Of a DNA stretch of 64,000 nucleotides, positions 25,106 to 34,943 are shown one piece after another; positions within the stretch are counted from its first letter, which is position 1, and every line of letters starts with the position of its first letter. This DNA is from Serratia ureilytica (lineage in GTDB: Bacteria > Pseudomonadota > Gammaproteobacteria > Enterobacterales > Enterobacteriaceae). Position numbers and translations under genes: made by a program. The stretch covers positions 213,751-277,750 of the forward strand of contig NZ_JABXOF010000008.1 in NCBI RefSeq assembly GCF_013375155.1. Reading direction: 5' to 3'. The notes under the pieces are model-generated. The model was not told the origin of the DNA, ran no database searches, and worked only from the letters and a program-made list of their open reading frames with translations.

Positions 25106-25696
25106 TTAGAACTGCCAGCGCAGCCAGGCGAAGAACACGTTGCCGTTGTTATAGGTGCCGGGAATGTAGGTCGCCTGGAACGTCAGCCGCTGATAGCCGA
25201 TAGAAGCCAGCGGCAGCGGCGCCGGGATAGGAATATATTTCCAGTTATCGCGCGCGGTGACGCTGGCGGTGAAACCCAGCCCCAGGCGGAAATCCTTGTC
25301 ATCCAACGGACGCCAGATCTTCTCGTAGGCGTAGCCGCCGATCGGCTCCCACTTGTTGAAGGAATCCTTGAACGCCATGATGTAGATGCCGTGCCAGTCA
25401 CCGTCGCTGTCGTAGCGGGAGATGCCATAACCGGCGCCCCACGGGCGCTCGTTGTACTTATCGATATGTTCGTCATCGTAAGTCCAACGGTTATGCCAGG
25501 TGATGGCCGGAATATAGAGATCGTGGTTCGGCGAATTGTTCCAGGTCTCCGACACGTTATGGGTAAAGCGCTGCCATAGACCCGGTTTTTCGGCCTGCGC
25601 GGTATTGCCACTTTCTGTACTAACCTCAGCGTAAGAAGGCAGTGCAGGAAATATCAACGCCAGAGAACATGCCAACAGAGTCCGTTTGAGAAACAT
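25106..25696 (-). CDS. pagP: Lipid A palmitoyltransferase PagP
   Basis: Outer-membrane enzyme that moves palmitate from phospholipid to lipid A. 196 residues with a signal peptide ending near SYA. The catalytic His and Asp-Ser of the family are present as H58 (NHDLYIP) and D111-S112 (FKDSF), and the eight-stranded barrel ends in the aromatic WLRWQF. Length is close to E. coli PagP. In enterics it is induced by PhoPQ; possible PhoP sites lie upstream. Confidence 0.94.
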   Translation of the reverse strand: MFLKRTLLACSLALIFPALPSYAEVSTESGNTAQAEKPGLWQRFTHNVSETWNNSPNHDLYIPAITWHNRWTYDDEHIDKYNERPWGAGYGISRYDSDGDWHGIYIMAFKDSFNKWEPIGGYAYEKIWRPLDDKDFRLGLGFTASVTARDNWKYIPIPAPLPLASIGYQRLTFQATYIPGTYNNGNVFFAWLRWQF

Positions 25697-25779
25697 GGTA
25701 AAGCTCCTGTAAAAATACGGCCGAAGATTTTTACCGATAGCCCAGGCAAGATCAAGCTGTATCCAATTTATCCAACGCC

Positions 25780-25836
25780 CGTTTCGCTTTGGTTAAACTT
25801 AGCATCGGAAAATTCGCATTGGTTTATAACGGGTTG
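25780..25836. promoter_or_regulatory. Possible PhoP boxes upstream of pagP
   Basis: CGTTTC-N5-GGTTAA (25780-25796) and GGTTTA-N5-GGTTGC (25821-25836) resemble the PhoP direct repeat GGTTTA-N5-GGTTTA; the second has one perfect half-site. They lie 85-140 bases upstream of pagP, in the plus orientation. The match is imperfect, so this is tentative. Confidence 0.3.
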
Positions 25837-25903
25837 CACCGACATCTGCATGTTAGCGCCTTTCGGACGGCAAAACCGTGGGAAAAGTCCGCTTTGTCGT
25901 TCG

Positions 25904-26072
25904 CTACTCGCGGGCCAGGTGCTTGACCAACACATCGACATCGAGGCGGTTCACGAACGCCAGAGAATAAGGCCGAACAGTCGATTTTAAAACGCCGAAG
26001 GGTGACGCGCGGCAACGGCAACCCATCACGCTCGTCGTGGATCAGCACCAGCACATGTCGATAGCTTTTCAT
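25904..26072 (-). pseudogene. Internally deleted, frameshifted universal stress protein gene
   Basis: The start reads MKSYRHVLVLIHDERDG, the first strand of a UspA-family protein. After about 28 codons the sequence jumps, in the +1 frame, to a segment ending FVNRLDVDVLVKHLARE and a stop, which aligns with the UspA C-terminus (INTVHVDMLIVPLRDEE in E. coli). About 260 bases that should encode the middle of the 140-residue protein are missing. A translation in the original frame reads through meaninglessly to 25824. I infer a dead usp gene. Confidence 0.6.
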
Positions 26073-26743
26073 GGCTATTTCCCCCTCAGACGAGCCCCGC
26101 TGGGACGCAGGCCCTTTGGTAGGTATACGCCATCCAGGCGCACGTAGAGAAAAGTTTACGTATCGGCCCCAAGGAATGTGATGGTCGCCACGTTATATTA
26201 GCGCTCGTAACGACGCTTGTTTACGCCGGCCCGAGGCGGCGCGCATTGCAGCCCCGTAAAGTAAAACTGACAACACGACGCGAATAAAAAAGCGACATTG
26301 TTAATTTTTTGTTTTTGATTGGTTGCGCGATGGTTTCATGAAATAAGCGTGCGGCGGATCACCAAAATGCCTCTTTGCGCCGGCTTCTGCCTTTCTTTAC
26401 CAGCAAAAGAGCGTTACGCCACCCGATGGGATTTAACGCGACCTCAAAAGTACCGGATGCTTCGCCCTGCATCATGATAAATGCCAATACGCCGCCATTT
26501 TTCTGTCGATATACCGCCAGGGAAAAATACCGCACTGTCCACCTGCATAATAACCACACTATTTATACATTATTCAATCGCGTAAAGCGCCGAATACAAA
26601 CCGCCTATTCAACGGCTGCCACGTCTGTCTTGAACAAGCCGACACTTTAAATAACTGTTAATGCTAACGACACAACATCGCCAGCAATTTATTTTTGCTG
26701 ATTTTCGCCTGACAAAATAAAGATAAATAATTCGGAGCAATCA
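26073..26743. other. Long intergenic region upstream of ipdC
   Basis: About 670 bases without a convincing gene; two short frames on opposite strands overlap and have no family signs. It contains the ipdC regulatory region, including a TyrR-like box, AT-rich stretches, and a GGAG ribosome binding site 8 bases before ipdC. Confidence 0.5.
26581..26598. promoter_or_regulatory. TyrR-like box upstream of ipdC
   Basis: CGTAAA-N6-AATACA keeps the invariant G and C of the TyrR consensus TGTAAA-N6-TTTACA and five further positions. It lies about 150 bases before ipdC. In Enterobacter cloacae ipdC is activated by TyrR with aromatic amino acids, so the site is plausible here. Confidence 0.4.
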
Positions 26744-28423
26744 ATGAAAATAACTATCGGGTCATTCATTCTGCAACAGCTTCACGCCCTGAACGTCGAT
26801 CGTATTTACGGCGTGCCCGGCGACTATAACCTCAGCCTGCTGGAGCTGCTGGAAAACGACGAGCGGCTGGCGTTTGTCGGCAACTGCAATGAATTGAACG
26901 CCTCCTACGCCGCCGACGGTTACGCCCGCATGAAAGGCGCCGGCGCGCTGATCGTCACCTACGGCGTCGGCGATCTGGCCGCGCTGTCCGGCATCGCCGG
27001 GGCCTATGCCGAATCTTCGCCGGTTATCTGCATCGCCGGCACGCCGCCGCTGCATGCGATGAAAAATCACCAGCTGTTGCACCATACCCTGGGCGATGGC
27101 AATTTCGACAACGTCATGAACTGCTTTAAACAATTCACCGTTGCGCAAGCCTTGATTACGCCGGAAAATGCCGCACAAGAAATCCCACGCGTTATTTCCC
27201 GCGCCTGGATAGAGAAGAAACCGGTGTATTTACAGCTGCCGTCGGATATTTGCGATGTGGAAATTGAAATCGCCGCGGCGGCGACGGCACCGCAATTACC
27301 GGCCAGCGATAAATACAATGTGCAATTAGCGGCGATGGCGCTGTTAACCAAAATCAAACGCGCACAGCGCCCAATCATGTTGGTCGATCAAATGGTGGAT
27401 CGCTACCAGTTGCAGCAGTTGGTCATCGCGGTCGCTCACCGCTTCGCCATTCCGCTGACCAATATGCCCACCGCCAAATGCATTATCCCGGAAAACACCG
27501 CCGGTTGGATGGGCGGCTACAGCGGCAATCTGTCGCGCCCCGAACTGTATGAACACATGGCCCACTCGGACTGCGTGCTGAGCTTCGGCGTGCGTTTGGT
27601 GGATTCCACCACCGGCTATTTCTCGCAGCACATTCCCGCTGCCGCTCAGGTGGACATCCAACCGTTCTCAATGAAGCTGGACAACACCTCCTACCCGGCG
27701 GTGTCGACGGCGGATCTGCTGCAGGCGCTGTTGGATCTGAGCGAAGACGCGCCGGCGCAGCCCCTGGCGCCGTTGGCCAGCCCGCATGAGAAGCTGGCGA
27801 CGCCGAGCGACGCGCCTATCGACCAGGCCTATCTGTGGCGGCGCATCCAACGCTTCATCCGGGCGGATGACGTGGTGGTGGTGGAAAACGGCACCTCCGG
27901 CGCGGCCATCGGCGGCATGCGCATGCCGGACGGCGTCAAGGTGGTCAACCAACCGATTTGGGGCTCAATCGGCTATACCCTGCCGGCGCTGCTCGGCACC
28001 CTGATGGCGGCCCCTGAACGCCGCCACCTGCTGTTCATCGGCGACGGCTCTTTCCAGTTGACCGCGCAGGAAGTGTCCACCCTGCTGCGCTGCGAGCAAA
28101 AGCCGATCATCTTCCTGATCAATAACGACGGCTACACCATCGAACGCTATATCCTCGGCGAAAGCTCGTCCTACAACGACATCAGCCCGTGGGACTACGC
28201 CAAACTGCCGGCGGTGCTGAATACTCGATCGCAGCCGTTCAGCGTGGCGGTGGAAACCACGCAACAGCTGGAAATGGCCCTGGAACACGCCTCGCGGCAG
28301 GATAGGCTGGCGTTTATCGAGGTGAAAGTGCCGATGATGGACACGCCGCCGGTGATGAAAGAGTTCTGCAACCGTTGCAACAGCTTTAACTTCGGCCTGA
28401 CCAACCCGCGCCGCAGCGCCTGA
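26744..28423 (+). CDS. ipdC: Indole-3-pyruvate decarboxylase
   Basis: Thiamine-diphosphate enzyme turning indolepyruvate into indole-3-acetaldehyde, the key step of indole-acetic-acid synthesis. 559 residues, near the 552 of Enterobacter IpdC. E50 (NCNELNASYAADGYAR) activates the cofactor, H113-H114 (LLHHTLGDG) are the catalytic His pair, and GDGSFQLTAQE with INNDGYTIE is the TPP/Mg motif. Pyruvate or phenylpyruvate decarboxylase activity is the alternative within this family. A GGAG ribosome binding site and a strong terminator frame it. Confidence 0.88.
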   Translation: MKITIGSFILQQLHALNVDRIYGVPGDYNLSLLELLENDERLAFVGNCNELNASYAADGYARMKGAGALIVTYGVGDLAALSGIAGAYAESSPVICIAGTPPLHAMKNHQLLHHTLGDGNFDNVMNCFKQFTVAQALITPENAAQEIPRVISRAWIEKKPVYLQLPSDICDVEIEIAAAATAPQLPASDKYNVQLAAMALLTKIKRAQRPIMLVDQMVDRYQLQQLVIAVAHRFAIPLTNMPTAKCIIPENTAGWMGGYSGNLSRPELYEHMAHSDCVLSFGVRLVDSTTGYFSQHIPAAAQVDIQPFSMKLDNTSYPAVSTADLLQALLDLSEDAPAQPLAPLASPHEKLATPSDAPIDQAYLWRRIQRFIRADDVVVVENGTSGAAIGGMRMPDGVKVVNQPIWGSIGYTLPALLGTLMAAPERRHLLFIGDGSFQLTAQEVSTLLRCEQKPIIFLINNDGYTIERYILGESSSYNDISPWDYAKLPAVLNTRSQPFSVAVETTQQLEMALEHASRQDRLAFIEVKVPMMDTPPVMKEFCNRCNSFNFGLTNPRRSA

Positions 28424-28433
28424 TGCGCGATCG

Positions 28434-28471
28434 CGCCGCCGGTGACTCAGGCCACCGGCGGCGTTTTCTTT
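28434..28471 (+). terminator. Rho-independent terminator of ipdC
   Basis: An 11-bp perfect stem (CGCCGCCGGTG / CACCGGCGGCG) with an 8-base loop, followed by TTTTCTTT on the plus strand. Confidence 0.88.
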
Positions 28472-28475
28472 AGGG

Positions 28476-29579
28476 TTAACCGCCGGCGCGCGCCATGCAG
28501 CGCTGGCGGCGTTCATCCACCCGCTTGGCGAACCAGGCGGTAGTCAACTTACGGGTGATTTTCGGGCTTTCCAGTTGGATGCCCGGCAGCATCTCGCGCG
28601 GCAGCTTGCCGCCCGCCAGCGCATAGACCTTCTTATACAGGTCGGTATCGGCAAAGCCGGCCGTGTCGCCTTTCTCCAGCGCCCGGCGAATGGCGCTGTC
28701 GCTCATGTTCAGGCGCTTGCCGAGCGTGCGCACCGCCAGCTCGGTGGAGCCGGGCTTGTCGCTGCCAAAGTCGATCAGATCGCCGTCCAGCGCCAGCGGA
28801 ATGGCGCTCGCCCGGCTGACCGCGTTTTGGAACGCCGCGTTGCGGCTGGCATACCAGCCGGCGTTGAAGTCGGCGAAGCGGTAGATTGGCCGGCTATAGT
28901 CGGCCGGGTACCCCAGCAAATGCATAATGCCGAAGTACATGCCGCCGCGTCGGCTGAAGACTTCGCGCCGAATCGAACCGTCAACCGGATAAGGATACCC
29001 TTTGGCATGCGCCTCGGCGAAGGCGACGCTCACCTGCATCGGGCCTCCGGTATGAACCGGGTTCAAATGACCGAACAGCTTCTGCCCCATCGGCACGCGG
29101 TCGATCATGTCATCGAAGATATCGCTCAGATCCTTTTCGGTGCGCACCTTATCCAGGCGCTCGCTGTAGCTCTGGCCGTTCGACGACGAGATCTTCAACG
29201 CGGTATGCACCAAAAAGTTAGGGATGTGCATCTGATCGGCGCGGCGGTCGATCTCTTTCCAGGCGATCTTCGGCAGCCCCGGCACCTGCGGGTTAGCCTG
29301 GAACGTCGACTCTTGTTCGGTCACCGCCAGCACCGAGCACAGGTTCTCATCGCTCGGCTCGATGCCCTGCGCGGCAAACGCGGCGGTGATATCGGTGGCC
29401 CAACCCTGACGATCGCCGGCATTGGCCGGGATCAGCGTCATCAGTCGCGCTTTGACGTCGGCGGGGCGCGCCGCCGGCGAGGTGGTGGTGGTTTTGCTGG
29501 TACAGCCCGCCAGCGCCAGCAGCGCGGCCAGGCTCAGCAAACGGAGGGGCTTCGGGTGGCATAAACGGCGTATCGGCAT
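28476..29579 (-). CDS. yaiW: DUF1615 outer-membrane lipoprotein (YaiW-like)
   Basis: 367 residues. Signal peptide with lipobox LAGC (SLAALLALAGCTSK). The rest follows DUF1615 (DRQGWATDITAAFAAQGIEPSDENLCSVLAVTEQESTFQANP, GPMQVSVAFAEAHAKGYPYPVDGSIRREVFSRRGGMYFGIMHLLGYPADY), with a lysozyme-like fold suspected. E. coli YaiW is a surface-exposed lipoprotein of this family, co-transcribed with sbmA and involved in peptide uptake; no sbmA is next to it here, so the role may differ. The ATG chosen begins the signal peptide. Confidence 0.78.
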   Translation of the reverse strand: MPIRRLCHPKPLRLLSLAALLALAGCTSKTTTTSPAARPADVKARLMTLIPANAGDRQGWATDITAAFAAQGIEPSDENLCSVLAVTEQESTFQANPQVPGLPKIAWKEIDRRADQMHIPNFLVHTALKISSSNGQSYSERLDKVRTEKDLSDIFDDMIDRVPMGQKLFGHLNPVHTGGPMQVSVAFAEAHAKGYPYPVDGSIRREVFSRRGGMYFGIMHLLGYPADYSRPIYRFADFNAGWYASRNAAFQNAVSRASAIPLALDGDLIDFGSDKPGSTELAVRTLGKRLNMSDSAIRRALEKGDTAGFADTDLYKKVYALAGGKLPREMLPGIQLESPKITRKLTTAWFAKRVDERRQRCMARAGG

Positions 29580-29757
29580 CTTTTCCCTGAACGTGATGAC
29601 ATGAACAGCACTGAAATTAGCCCAGCCGCCGCGCACAATCCAGTATAAAGATCTCCCCGCGCCTTTCCTTCAGGCTGCTATGTTCAAACGATCGATAAAG
29701 ATGTATTTTATATACATCATATAAATCACTTTGCTTGCCCAGCCAGAGGAGCCCCCT

Positions 29758-30621
29758 ATGGAGCAGCAGTTGCTTTGCTATAAAACCCTGCCGGAATGGA
29801 ACAGCGAAACGCTGCCGGAAGCCTTTCGTCAGCGCCACAACACCCAGAGCGGCACCTGGGCGAAGCTCACCGTGCTGAGCGGCAGCCTGACGTTCGCCAT
29901 GATGACCGAAGACGGCGCCACCACCGAAACCTGGCAGTTCAGCCCCGAAAGCCAGCCGCCGTTTATCGCGCCGCAGCAGTGGCATCGCATCGTTTCCTTC
30001 TCGGACGACATGACCTGCCGGCTGGCGTTTTACTGCACGCCGGAAGATTACTACAACAAGAAATACGAACTGACGCGCACCCACTCTGAAGTGATCGAGG
30101 CGGCAGCGCGCATCGCGCCGGGCAAGGCGCTGGATCTGGGCTGCGGCGGCGGGCGCAATTCGCTCTATCTCAATTTGAAAGGTTTCGACGTCACCGCCTG
30201 GGACAAACACGCGCCGTCGATAGCCCGCCTCAATCAGATCATCGACGCCGAGCAACTGACCCGCCTGAGCGCCGGGGTGCAGGATCTCAATACTCACCGC
30301 TTCAGCGGCGACTACGACTTCATCCTGTCCACCGTGGTCTTGATGTTCCTCGAGCGGCAACAGATCCCGCATATCGTGCAAGACATGCAGGACAGCACCG
30401 TGCGCGGCGGCCATAACCTGATCGTGGCGGCGATGGATACCGAGGATTATCCCTGCCCGCTGCCGTTCCCGTTTACCTTCCGGCCGGGTGAGCTGAAGCA
30501 TTATTATCGCGACTGGGAGATCCTCAAATACAACGAAGACGTCGGCCAACTGCACAAGACCGACGCCGCCGGCAACCGCATCTCGCTGCGCTTCGCCACC
30601 CTGCTGGCGCGCAAGCTATAG
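29758..30621 (+). CDS. tehB: TehB tellurite-resistance SAM-dependent methyltransferase, long form
   Basis: 287 residues. The N-terminal 95 residues form the small beta domain found in the long TehB ([40 protein letters not shown]). The C-terminal methyltransferase carries motif [15 protein letters not shown], ending [22 protein letters not shown]. It detoxifies tellurite by methylation and is usually paired with the transporter TehA, which is not adjacent. Start chosen at the ATG after AGGAGCCCCCT. Confidence 0.85.
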   Translation: MEQQLLCYKTLPEWNSETLPEAFRQRHNTQSGTWAKLTVLSGSLTFAMMTEDGATTETWQFSPESQPPFIAPQQWHRIVSFSDDMTCRLAFYCTPEDYYNKKYELTRTHSEVIEAAARIAPGKALDLGCGGGRNSLYLNLKGFDVTAWDKHAPSIARLNQIIDAEQLTRLSAGVQDLNTHRFSGDYDFILSTVVLMFLERQQIPHIVQDMQDSTVRGGHNLIVAAMDTEDYPCPLPFPFTFRPGELKHYYRDWEILKYNEDVGQLHKTDAAGNRISLRFATLLARKL

Positions 30622-31323
30622 CGCGTCGTGAAAGATTACCCCCAGCGTGTGGCGTTGGCCGGCGCGTATTCGGCTGACGCCATGGCGCAGATTGACCCGA
30701 TAGTAACCTTTCATTCCCGCCACCGGCCGGTGATGCACGGCGAACACCACCGCGTCGCCCTGCTGCAGTGGCACCACCTCTGCCCGGCTCTGCATCCGCG
30801 GCCGCTGTTCGGTCAGCACAAATTCGCCGCCGGTGAAGTCCTGCTCGGGGGCGGAGAGCAGAAACGCCACCTGCAGCGGAAACACTCGCTCGCCGTACAG
30901 GTCCTGATGCAGACAGTTGTAATCCCCCGTTTCGTAGCGCAACAGCAGCGGCGTCGGCCGCCGCTGGCCGGCCCGGTGGCATTCCGCCAGGTAGGTTTCA
31001 TGTGCGGCGGGATAACGCGTCTCCAGCCCCAACAAGGCGTTCCAACGGTTGGCCACCGGCGCCAGCCGCGCATACATCAGGCTGCGCGCTTCGGCCACCG
31101 GCAGCGGATAGGTGAAATAGCGGTACTCGCCGCGGCCAAAACCGTGCTTCGCCATCACGATGCGGCTGCGAAAATGCGCATCCTGCGGGTAAAGCGCCGA
31201 AAGCTCGCGGCACAGGTCTTGGCTGAGCACGCCCGGCAGACGCGCGCAGCCCTGCGCATCGAGTTCACGTTCAATTGCCGCCCAGTCCAATTCGGCCAGC
31301 CGGGTCGCCAGCGCGCCGCTCAT
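30616..31323 (-). CDS. 2OG-Fe(II) oxygenase in an ada operon
   Basis: 235 residues with the double-stranded beta-helix of 2-oxoglutarate/Fe(II) dioxygenases. The metal triad is H139-x-D141 (LHQDLYG) and H197 or H198 ([10 protein letters not shown]), and the 2OG-binding arginine is at about R213 or R224. It does not read as a standard AlkB (no AlkB nucleotide-lid motifs seen), but its start overlaps the ada stop by 4 bases, matching the known habit of ada being co-transcribed with a DNA-dealkylating oxygenase. Alkylated-DNA repair is inferred, not shown. It converges on tehB and overlaps it by 6 bases. Confidence 0.82.
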   Translation of the reverse strand: MSGALATRLAELDWAAIERELDAQGCARLPGVLSQDLCRELSALYPQDAHFRSRIVMAKHGFGRGEYRYFTYPLPVAEARSLMYARLAPVANRWNALLGLETRYPAAHETYLAECHRAGQRRPTPLLLRYETGDYNCLHQDLYGERVFPLQVAFLLSAPEQDFTGGEFVLTEQRPRMQSRAEVVPLQQGDAVVFAVHHRPVAGMKGYYRVNLRHGVSRIRAGQRHTLGVIFHDAL

Positions 31324-32378
31324 CGCTGCGCCTCTTTTTCCAGCAAGGCTTTCTTGCGATCGACGCCCCAGCGGTAGCCGGACAACGTGCCGTCGTTGCG
31401 CACCACCCGGTGGCAGGGGATCGCCACCGCCAGCATGTTGGCGGCGCAGGCGCCGGCTACCGCGCGCACCGCTTTGGGCGCCCCAATGCGCCGAGCGATA
31501 TCGGCATAGCTGACGGTTTCGCCGACCGATATCGCCTGCAGCGCCCGCCAGACCCGCTGTTGAAACGCGGTGCCACGAATATCCAGCGGCAGCGCCAACC
31601 CGTTCTCCGGCGCTTCAATCAGGCCCACCACCTGCGCCATCAGCGCTTCATACTGCGCGTCGCCGCCGATCAGCTCGGCGTTGGGGAATTTGTCCTGCAG
31701 ATCCTGCACCAGCTGCTGCGCATCGTCCCCCAGCAGAATGGCGCAGATGCCCACCTCGCTCTGGGCCGCCAGGATCTCGCCCAGCGAACAGCGCCCGACG
31801 GCGAAATGGATGCGCATGCCTTTGCCGCCCGCCCGATAGGCCTTCGGCGTCATGCCCAACGCGGCGTTGGCCTGCTGGTAGAAGCGGCCGTTGGCGCCAT
31901 AACCGGCGTCGAAGATCGCGTCGGTCACCGTTTCCCGCTGCGTAAGACCGGCGCGTAAGCGTTGGCTGCGCTGCGCGTCGGCGTAGCCTTTCGGCGTCAG
32001 GCCGGTGATCGCTTTGAACAGCCGGTGGAAATGGTATTGGCTCAACCCGACGTGGCGCGCCAGCGTCTGCAGCGACGGCGCTTTTTCCGCCTGCTCGATA
32101 TAGCGGCAGGCCTCAGCTATCTGCCGCGCATGCTGTTCCGTCAGCGGCGTCAGCCCCTGCCGGCAGCGTTTACAGGGCCGATAGCCGGCCGCCTCCGCCT
32201 GCTCCGCGTCGTCAAACAGCTCCACGTTTTGCCGATTCGGTTGGCGTGACGGGCAGGAAGGCGAGCAATACACGCCGGTGGTTTTCACCGCGTAGATAAA
32301 GCGGCCGTCGGCGTGCTTGTCGCGGCTGACAATCGCCAGCCAGCGCGGATCGGCGCTGTCGATTACGTTTTTCATCAT
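31320..32378 (-). CDS. ada: Ada bifunctional transcriptional activator / O6-methylguanine methyltransferase
   Basis: 352 residues, the E. coli Ada length. Residues 1-75 are the Zn domain with C38, C42, C69 and C72 (the site that takes phosphotriester methyls). A middle AraC-type HTH (LQTLARHVGLSQYHFHRLFKAITGLTPKGYADA) binds the operator. The C-terminal methyltransferase has the PCHR active-site Cys (AIPCHRVVRNDGTLSGYRWG). Tandem ATG codons follow GAGG. It is the first gene of an operon with the 2OG oxygenase, and an Ada box is upstream. Confidence 0.95.
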   Translation of the reverse strand: MMKNVIDSADPRWLAIVSRDKHADGRFIYAVKTTGVYCSPSCPSRQPNRQNVELFDDAEQAEAAGYRPCKRCRQGLTPLTEQHARQIAEACRYIEQAEKAPSLQTLARHVGLSQYHFHRLFKAITGLTPKGYADAQRSQRLRAGLTQRETVTDAIFDAGYGANGRFYQQANAALGMTPKAYRAGGKGMRIHFAVGRCSLGEILAAQSEVGICAILLGDDAQQLVQDLQDKFPNAELIGGDAQYEALMAQVVGLIEAPENGLALPLDIRGTAFQQRVWRALQAISVGETVSYADIARRIGAPKAVRAVAGACAANMLAVAIPCHRVVRNDGTLSGYRWGVDRKKALLEKEAQR

Positions 32379-32408
32379 CCGTTCCTCACTGCGGTTTCGA
32401 TGTTAACC

Positions 32409-32458
32409 AGCATAGTGACGGGCCGTTGGCGAAACACGCCGACTCTTGCTTTTTAATT
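32409..32458 (-). promoter_or_regulatory. Ada operator and promoter of the ada operon
   Basis: On the minus strand AAT-N6-GCAA (32446-32458, read AATTAAAAAGCAA) matches the A and B boxes of the E. coli Ada operator with the exact 6-base spacing. A TATGCT -10 element (32409-32414) lies 31 bases further on, near the E. coli layout. Methylated Ada would bind here and activate the operon. Confidence 0.7.
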
Positions 32459-32612
32459 CGGCGCCGACGTTTTCAACAATCTTTCGACAATTTTTAACCA
32501 ACAACATGAAGTTTATTACGTTGCCAACCCGGTTGCACGGCGTTAGGATCGCGGCCGGCCACGGGCGTGGCCAGTGTTTCTGCCTGTTAGTTGCGCGCAT
32601 GGAGAGGTTATT

Positions 32613-33251
32613 GTGTTAGAGAGTTTTGGCGTCCTGAATTTATGGACCTATTTGGCCGGGGTGGTCTTCATCATCATTCTGCCGGGGCCGAATACGCTGT
32701 ACGTGCTGAAAACCGGCATATCGCGCGGCGTGCGCGCCGGCTATACCGCGGCGCTGGGCGTGTTTATCGGCGATGCGATCCTGATCTTTTGCGCCTATAT
32801 CGGCGTGGCTTCGCTGATCCGCACCACGCCGTTCCTGTTTACCCTGGTGCGTTTTCTCGGCGCGATTTACCTGCTGTTCCTTGGCGCAAAAATCCTCTAC
32901 GCCACCTTCGTGCAGAAGGCGCAGGCGCAACAGCAGCAAATTGAAGGCGGCCACAGCATTCTGCGCAAATCGCTGACGCTGAGCCTGACCAACCCGAAAG
33001 CTATTCTGTTTTACGTGTCGTTCTTCGTGCAGTTCATCGATTTCAACTACGCGCACACCGGGCTGTCGTTCACCATTCTGGCGCTGATCCTCGAAGCCGT
33101 CAGCTTTATCTACATGAGCACGCTGATCTTCTCCGGCGCGATGCTGGCGCATTTCTTCAACCACAAGAAAGGCCTGGCGAAGCTCGGCAATGGCCTGATC
33201 GGCCTGCTGTTCCTCGGTTTCGCCACCCGTCTGGCAACCCTGAGTTCGTAA
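32613..33251 (+). CDS. leuE: Leucine efflux protein LeuE
   Basis: Inner-membrane exporter of the LysE/RhtB family, 212 residues as in E. coli LeuE. About six membrane helices; signature [26 protein letters not shown] at the N-terminus and [27 protein letters not shown]. The GTG start is chosen because GAGAGG lies 6 bases upstream and it reproduces the E. coli N-terminus. It probably exports leucine and related amino acids. A GC-rich hairpin follows. Confidence 0.9.
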   Translation: MLESFGVLNLWTYLAGVVFIIILPGPNTLYVLKTGISRGVRAGYTAALGVFIGDAILIFCAYIGVASLIRTTPFLFTLVRFLGAIYLLFLGAKILYATFVQKAQAQQQQIEGGHSILRKSLTLSLTNPKAILFYVSFFVQFIDFNYAHTGLSFTILALILEAVSFIYMSTLIFSGAMLAHFFNHKKGLAKLGNGLIGLLFLGFATRLATLSS

Positions 33252-33410
33252 TCCTTCCCGGCCGGCGCCCGCCGGCCGCGGTTTACTGTTCCGTCACGGC
33301 AAAATGACACGCAGGACAAATCGAATGTCAGGCAGAGCAAAGCCGCCGCTTTACCGCTGATCTAGACTCTCAGGGTTAACGATAACCTGATGAGCCTGAT
33401 CGGAGGATGT

Positions 33411-34910
33411 ATGTCTGACAATACCGTAGCCGTGCTGGATAGCGTGTCGCGTTTTCTCGATCGTCAGCATGGGCTGTATATCGACGGCCAGTGGCGCGCG
33501 TCCGCTGCGGAAGGCCGCCTGGCGGTGTATAACCCCGCCAATGGGCAGCAGATCGCCACCACCGCCGACGCCAACGAACACGACGTCGCGCTGGCGGTGC
33601 AGTCCGCCCACAAAGCCTTCAGCGAAGGCGTCTGGGCGCAGCGTCTGCCGGTAGAGCGCGAACGCATCCTGCTGCGCTTCGCCGATCTGGTGGAGCAGCA
33701 CGCCGAAGAGCTGGCGCAGCTCGAAACCCTGGAGCAGGGCAAATCCATCAACATCGCCCGCGCTTTCGAAGTCGGCAGCACCCTGAACTGGATGCGTTAC
33801 ACCGCCGGGCTGGCGACCAAAATCACCGGCCAGACGCTGGACGTCTCCATTCCGATGCCGCCGGGCGCCAAATATCAGGTTTATACCCGCAAAGAGCCGA
33901 TCGGCGTGGTCGCCGGCATCGTGCCCTGGAACTTCCCGCTGATGATCGGCATGTGGAAAGTGATGCCGGCGCTGGCGGCGGGCTGCTCCATCGTCATCAA
34001 GCCGTCGGAAACCACCCCGCTCACCCTGCTGCGCATCGCCGAACTGGCGAGCGAAGCCGGCGTGCCGCCGGGCGTGTTCAACGTGGTCACCGGCCGCGGC
34101 ACCGTGTGCGGCAAGGCGCTGACCGAACATCCGCTGATCGCCAAAGTCAGCTTTACCGGCTCCACGCCGGTGGGCAAAAGCATCGCGCGCGCGGCGGCGG
34201 ATCGCCTGACCCGCGTGACGCTGGAGCTGGGCGGCAAAAACCCGGCCATCGTGCTGAAAGATGCCGATCCGCAGCAGGTGATCGAAGGCCTGATGCTCGG
34301 CAGTTTCCTCAACCAAGGGCAGGTGTGCGCCGCCAGCTCGCGAATTTATATTGAAGCACCGATTTATGATCGGCTGGTGGCCGGATTCGAGCAGGCGGTG
34401 AAATCGCTGTCGGTCGGGCCGGGGATGGATACCGGCGCGCAAATCAACCCGCTGGTGTCGCTCGCGCACCGCAACAAGGTGGCGGCCTACCTGGACGACG
34501 CCCGGGCGAAAAACGCCGAGCTTATCGGCGGCGCGGCCGGGCCGGACAGCAACGGTTTCTACATTCCGCCAACGCTGGTGATCAACCCGGACGATCGGCT
34601 GAACCTGACGCGCGAGGAAGTGTTCGGCCCGGTGGTCAACCTGATTCGGGTGGCGAGCGCCGAAGAGGCGCTGAGCAAGGCCAACGACACCGACTTCGGG
34701 CTGACCGCCAGCCTGTGGACCACCAGCCTGCAGCAGGCGATGGCGCTGACGCCGCGCATTCAGGCCGGCACCGTGTGGGTCAACACCCATACGCTGATCG
34801 ACCCGAATATGCCGTTCGGCGGGTTCAAACAGTCGGGCAGCGGCCGTGACTTCGGCCCGGATTGGCTGGATGCCTACACCGAATCGAAATCGGTCTGCAT
34901 CCGCTATTGA
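33411..34910 (+). CDS. feaB: Phenylacetaldehyde dehydrogenase FeaB
   Basis: NAD-dependent aldehyde dehydrogenase of 499 residues, identical in length to E. coli FeaB and matching it over long stretches ([47 protein letters not shown]). NAD site GSTPVGKSI; catalytic Glu in LELGGKNP and Cys in GQVCAASS. It oxidises phenylacetaldehyde and related aldehydes from aromatic amines. It converges on feaR. No tynA is next to it, so the aldehyde may come from another route, for instance IpdC. Confidence 0.9.
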   Translation: MSDNTVAVLDSVSRFLDRQHGLYIDGQWRASAAEGRLAVYNPANGQQIATTADANEHDVALAVQSAHKAFSEGVWAQRLPVERERILLRFADLVEQHAEELAQLETLEQGKSINIARAFEVGSTLNWMRYTAGLATKITGQTLDVSIPMPPGAKYQVYTRKEPIGVVAGIVPWNFPLMIGMWKVMPALAAGCSIVIKPSETTPLTLLRIAELASEAGVPPGVFNVVTGRGTVCGKALTEHPLIAKVSFTGSTPVGKSIARAAADRLTRVTLELGGKNPAIVLKDADPQQVIEGLMLGSFLNQGQVCAASSRIYIEAPIYDRLVAGFEQAVKSLSVGPGMDTGAQINPLVSLAHRNKVAAYLDDARAKNAELIGGAAGPDSNGFYIPPTLVINPDDRLNLTREEVFGPVVNLIRVASAEEALSKANDTDFGLTASLWTTSLQQAMALTPRIQAGTVWVNTHTLIDPNMPFGGFKQSGSGRDFGPDWLDAYTESKSVCIRY

Positions 34911-34917
34911 GTGAAGC

Positions 34918-34938
34918 GGCGCGGGCCTGGCCCGCGCC
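34918..34938. terminator. Hairpin between convergent feaB and feaR
   Basis: GGCGCGGGC / GCCCGCGCC with a 3-base loop, perfect, placed between the two stop codons. No strong T run, so it may act with Rho. Confidence 0.55.
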
Positions 34939-34943
34939 CTGAT

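Noticed and set aside
26359..26650. Small overlapping open frames upstream of ipdC
   Set aside because: They lie on opposite strands over the same DNA, lack family features and fall in the ipdC control region.
33259..33280. GC-rich inverted repeat after leuE as a strong terminator
   Set aside because: A stem is possible in the CCGGCCGGCG stretch but there is no T run and several foldings compete, so I did not list it as a feature.
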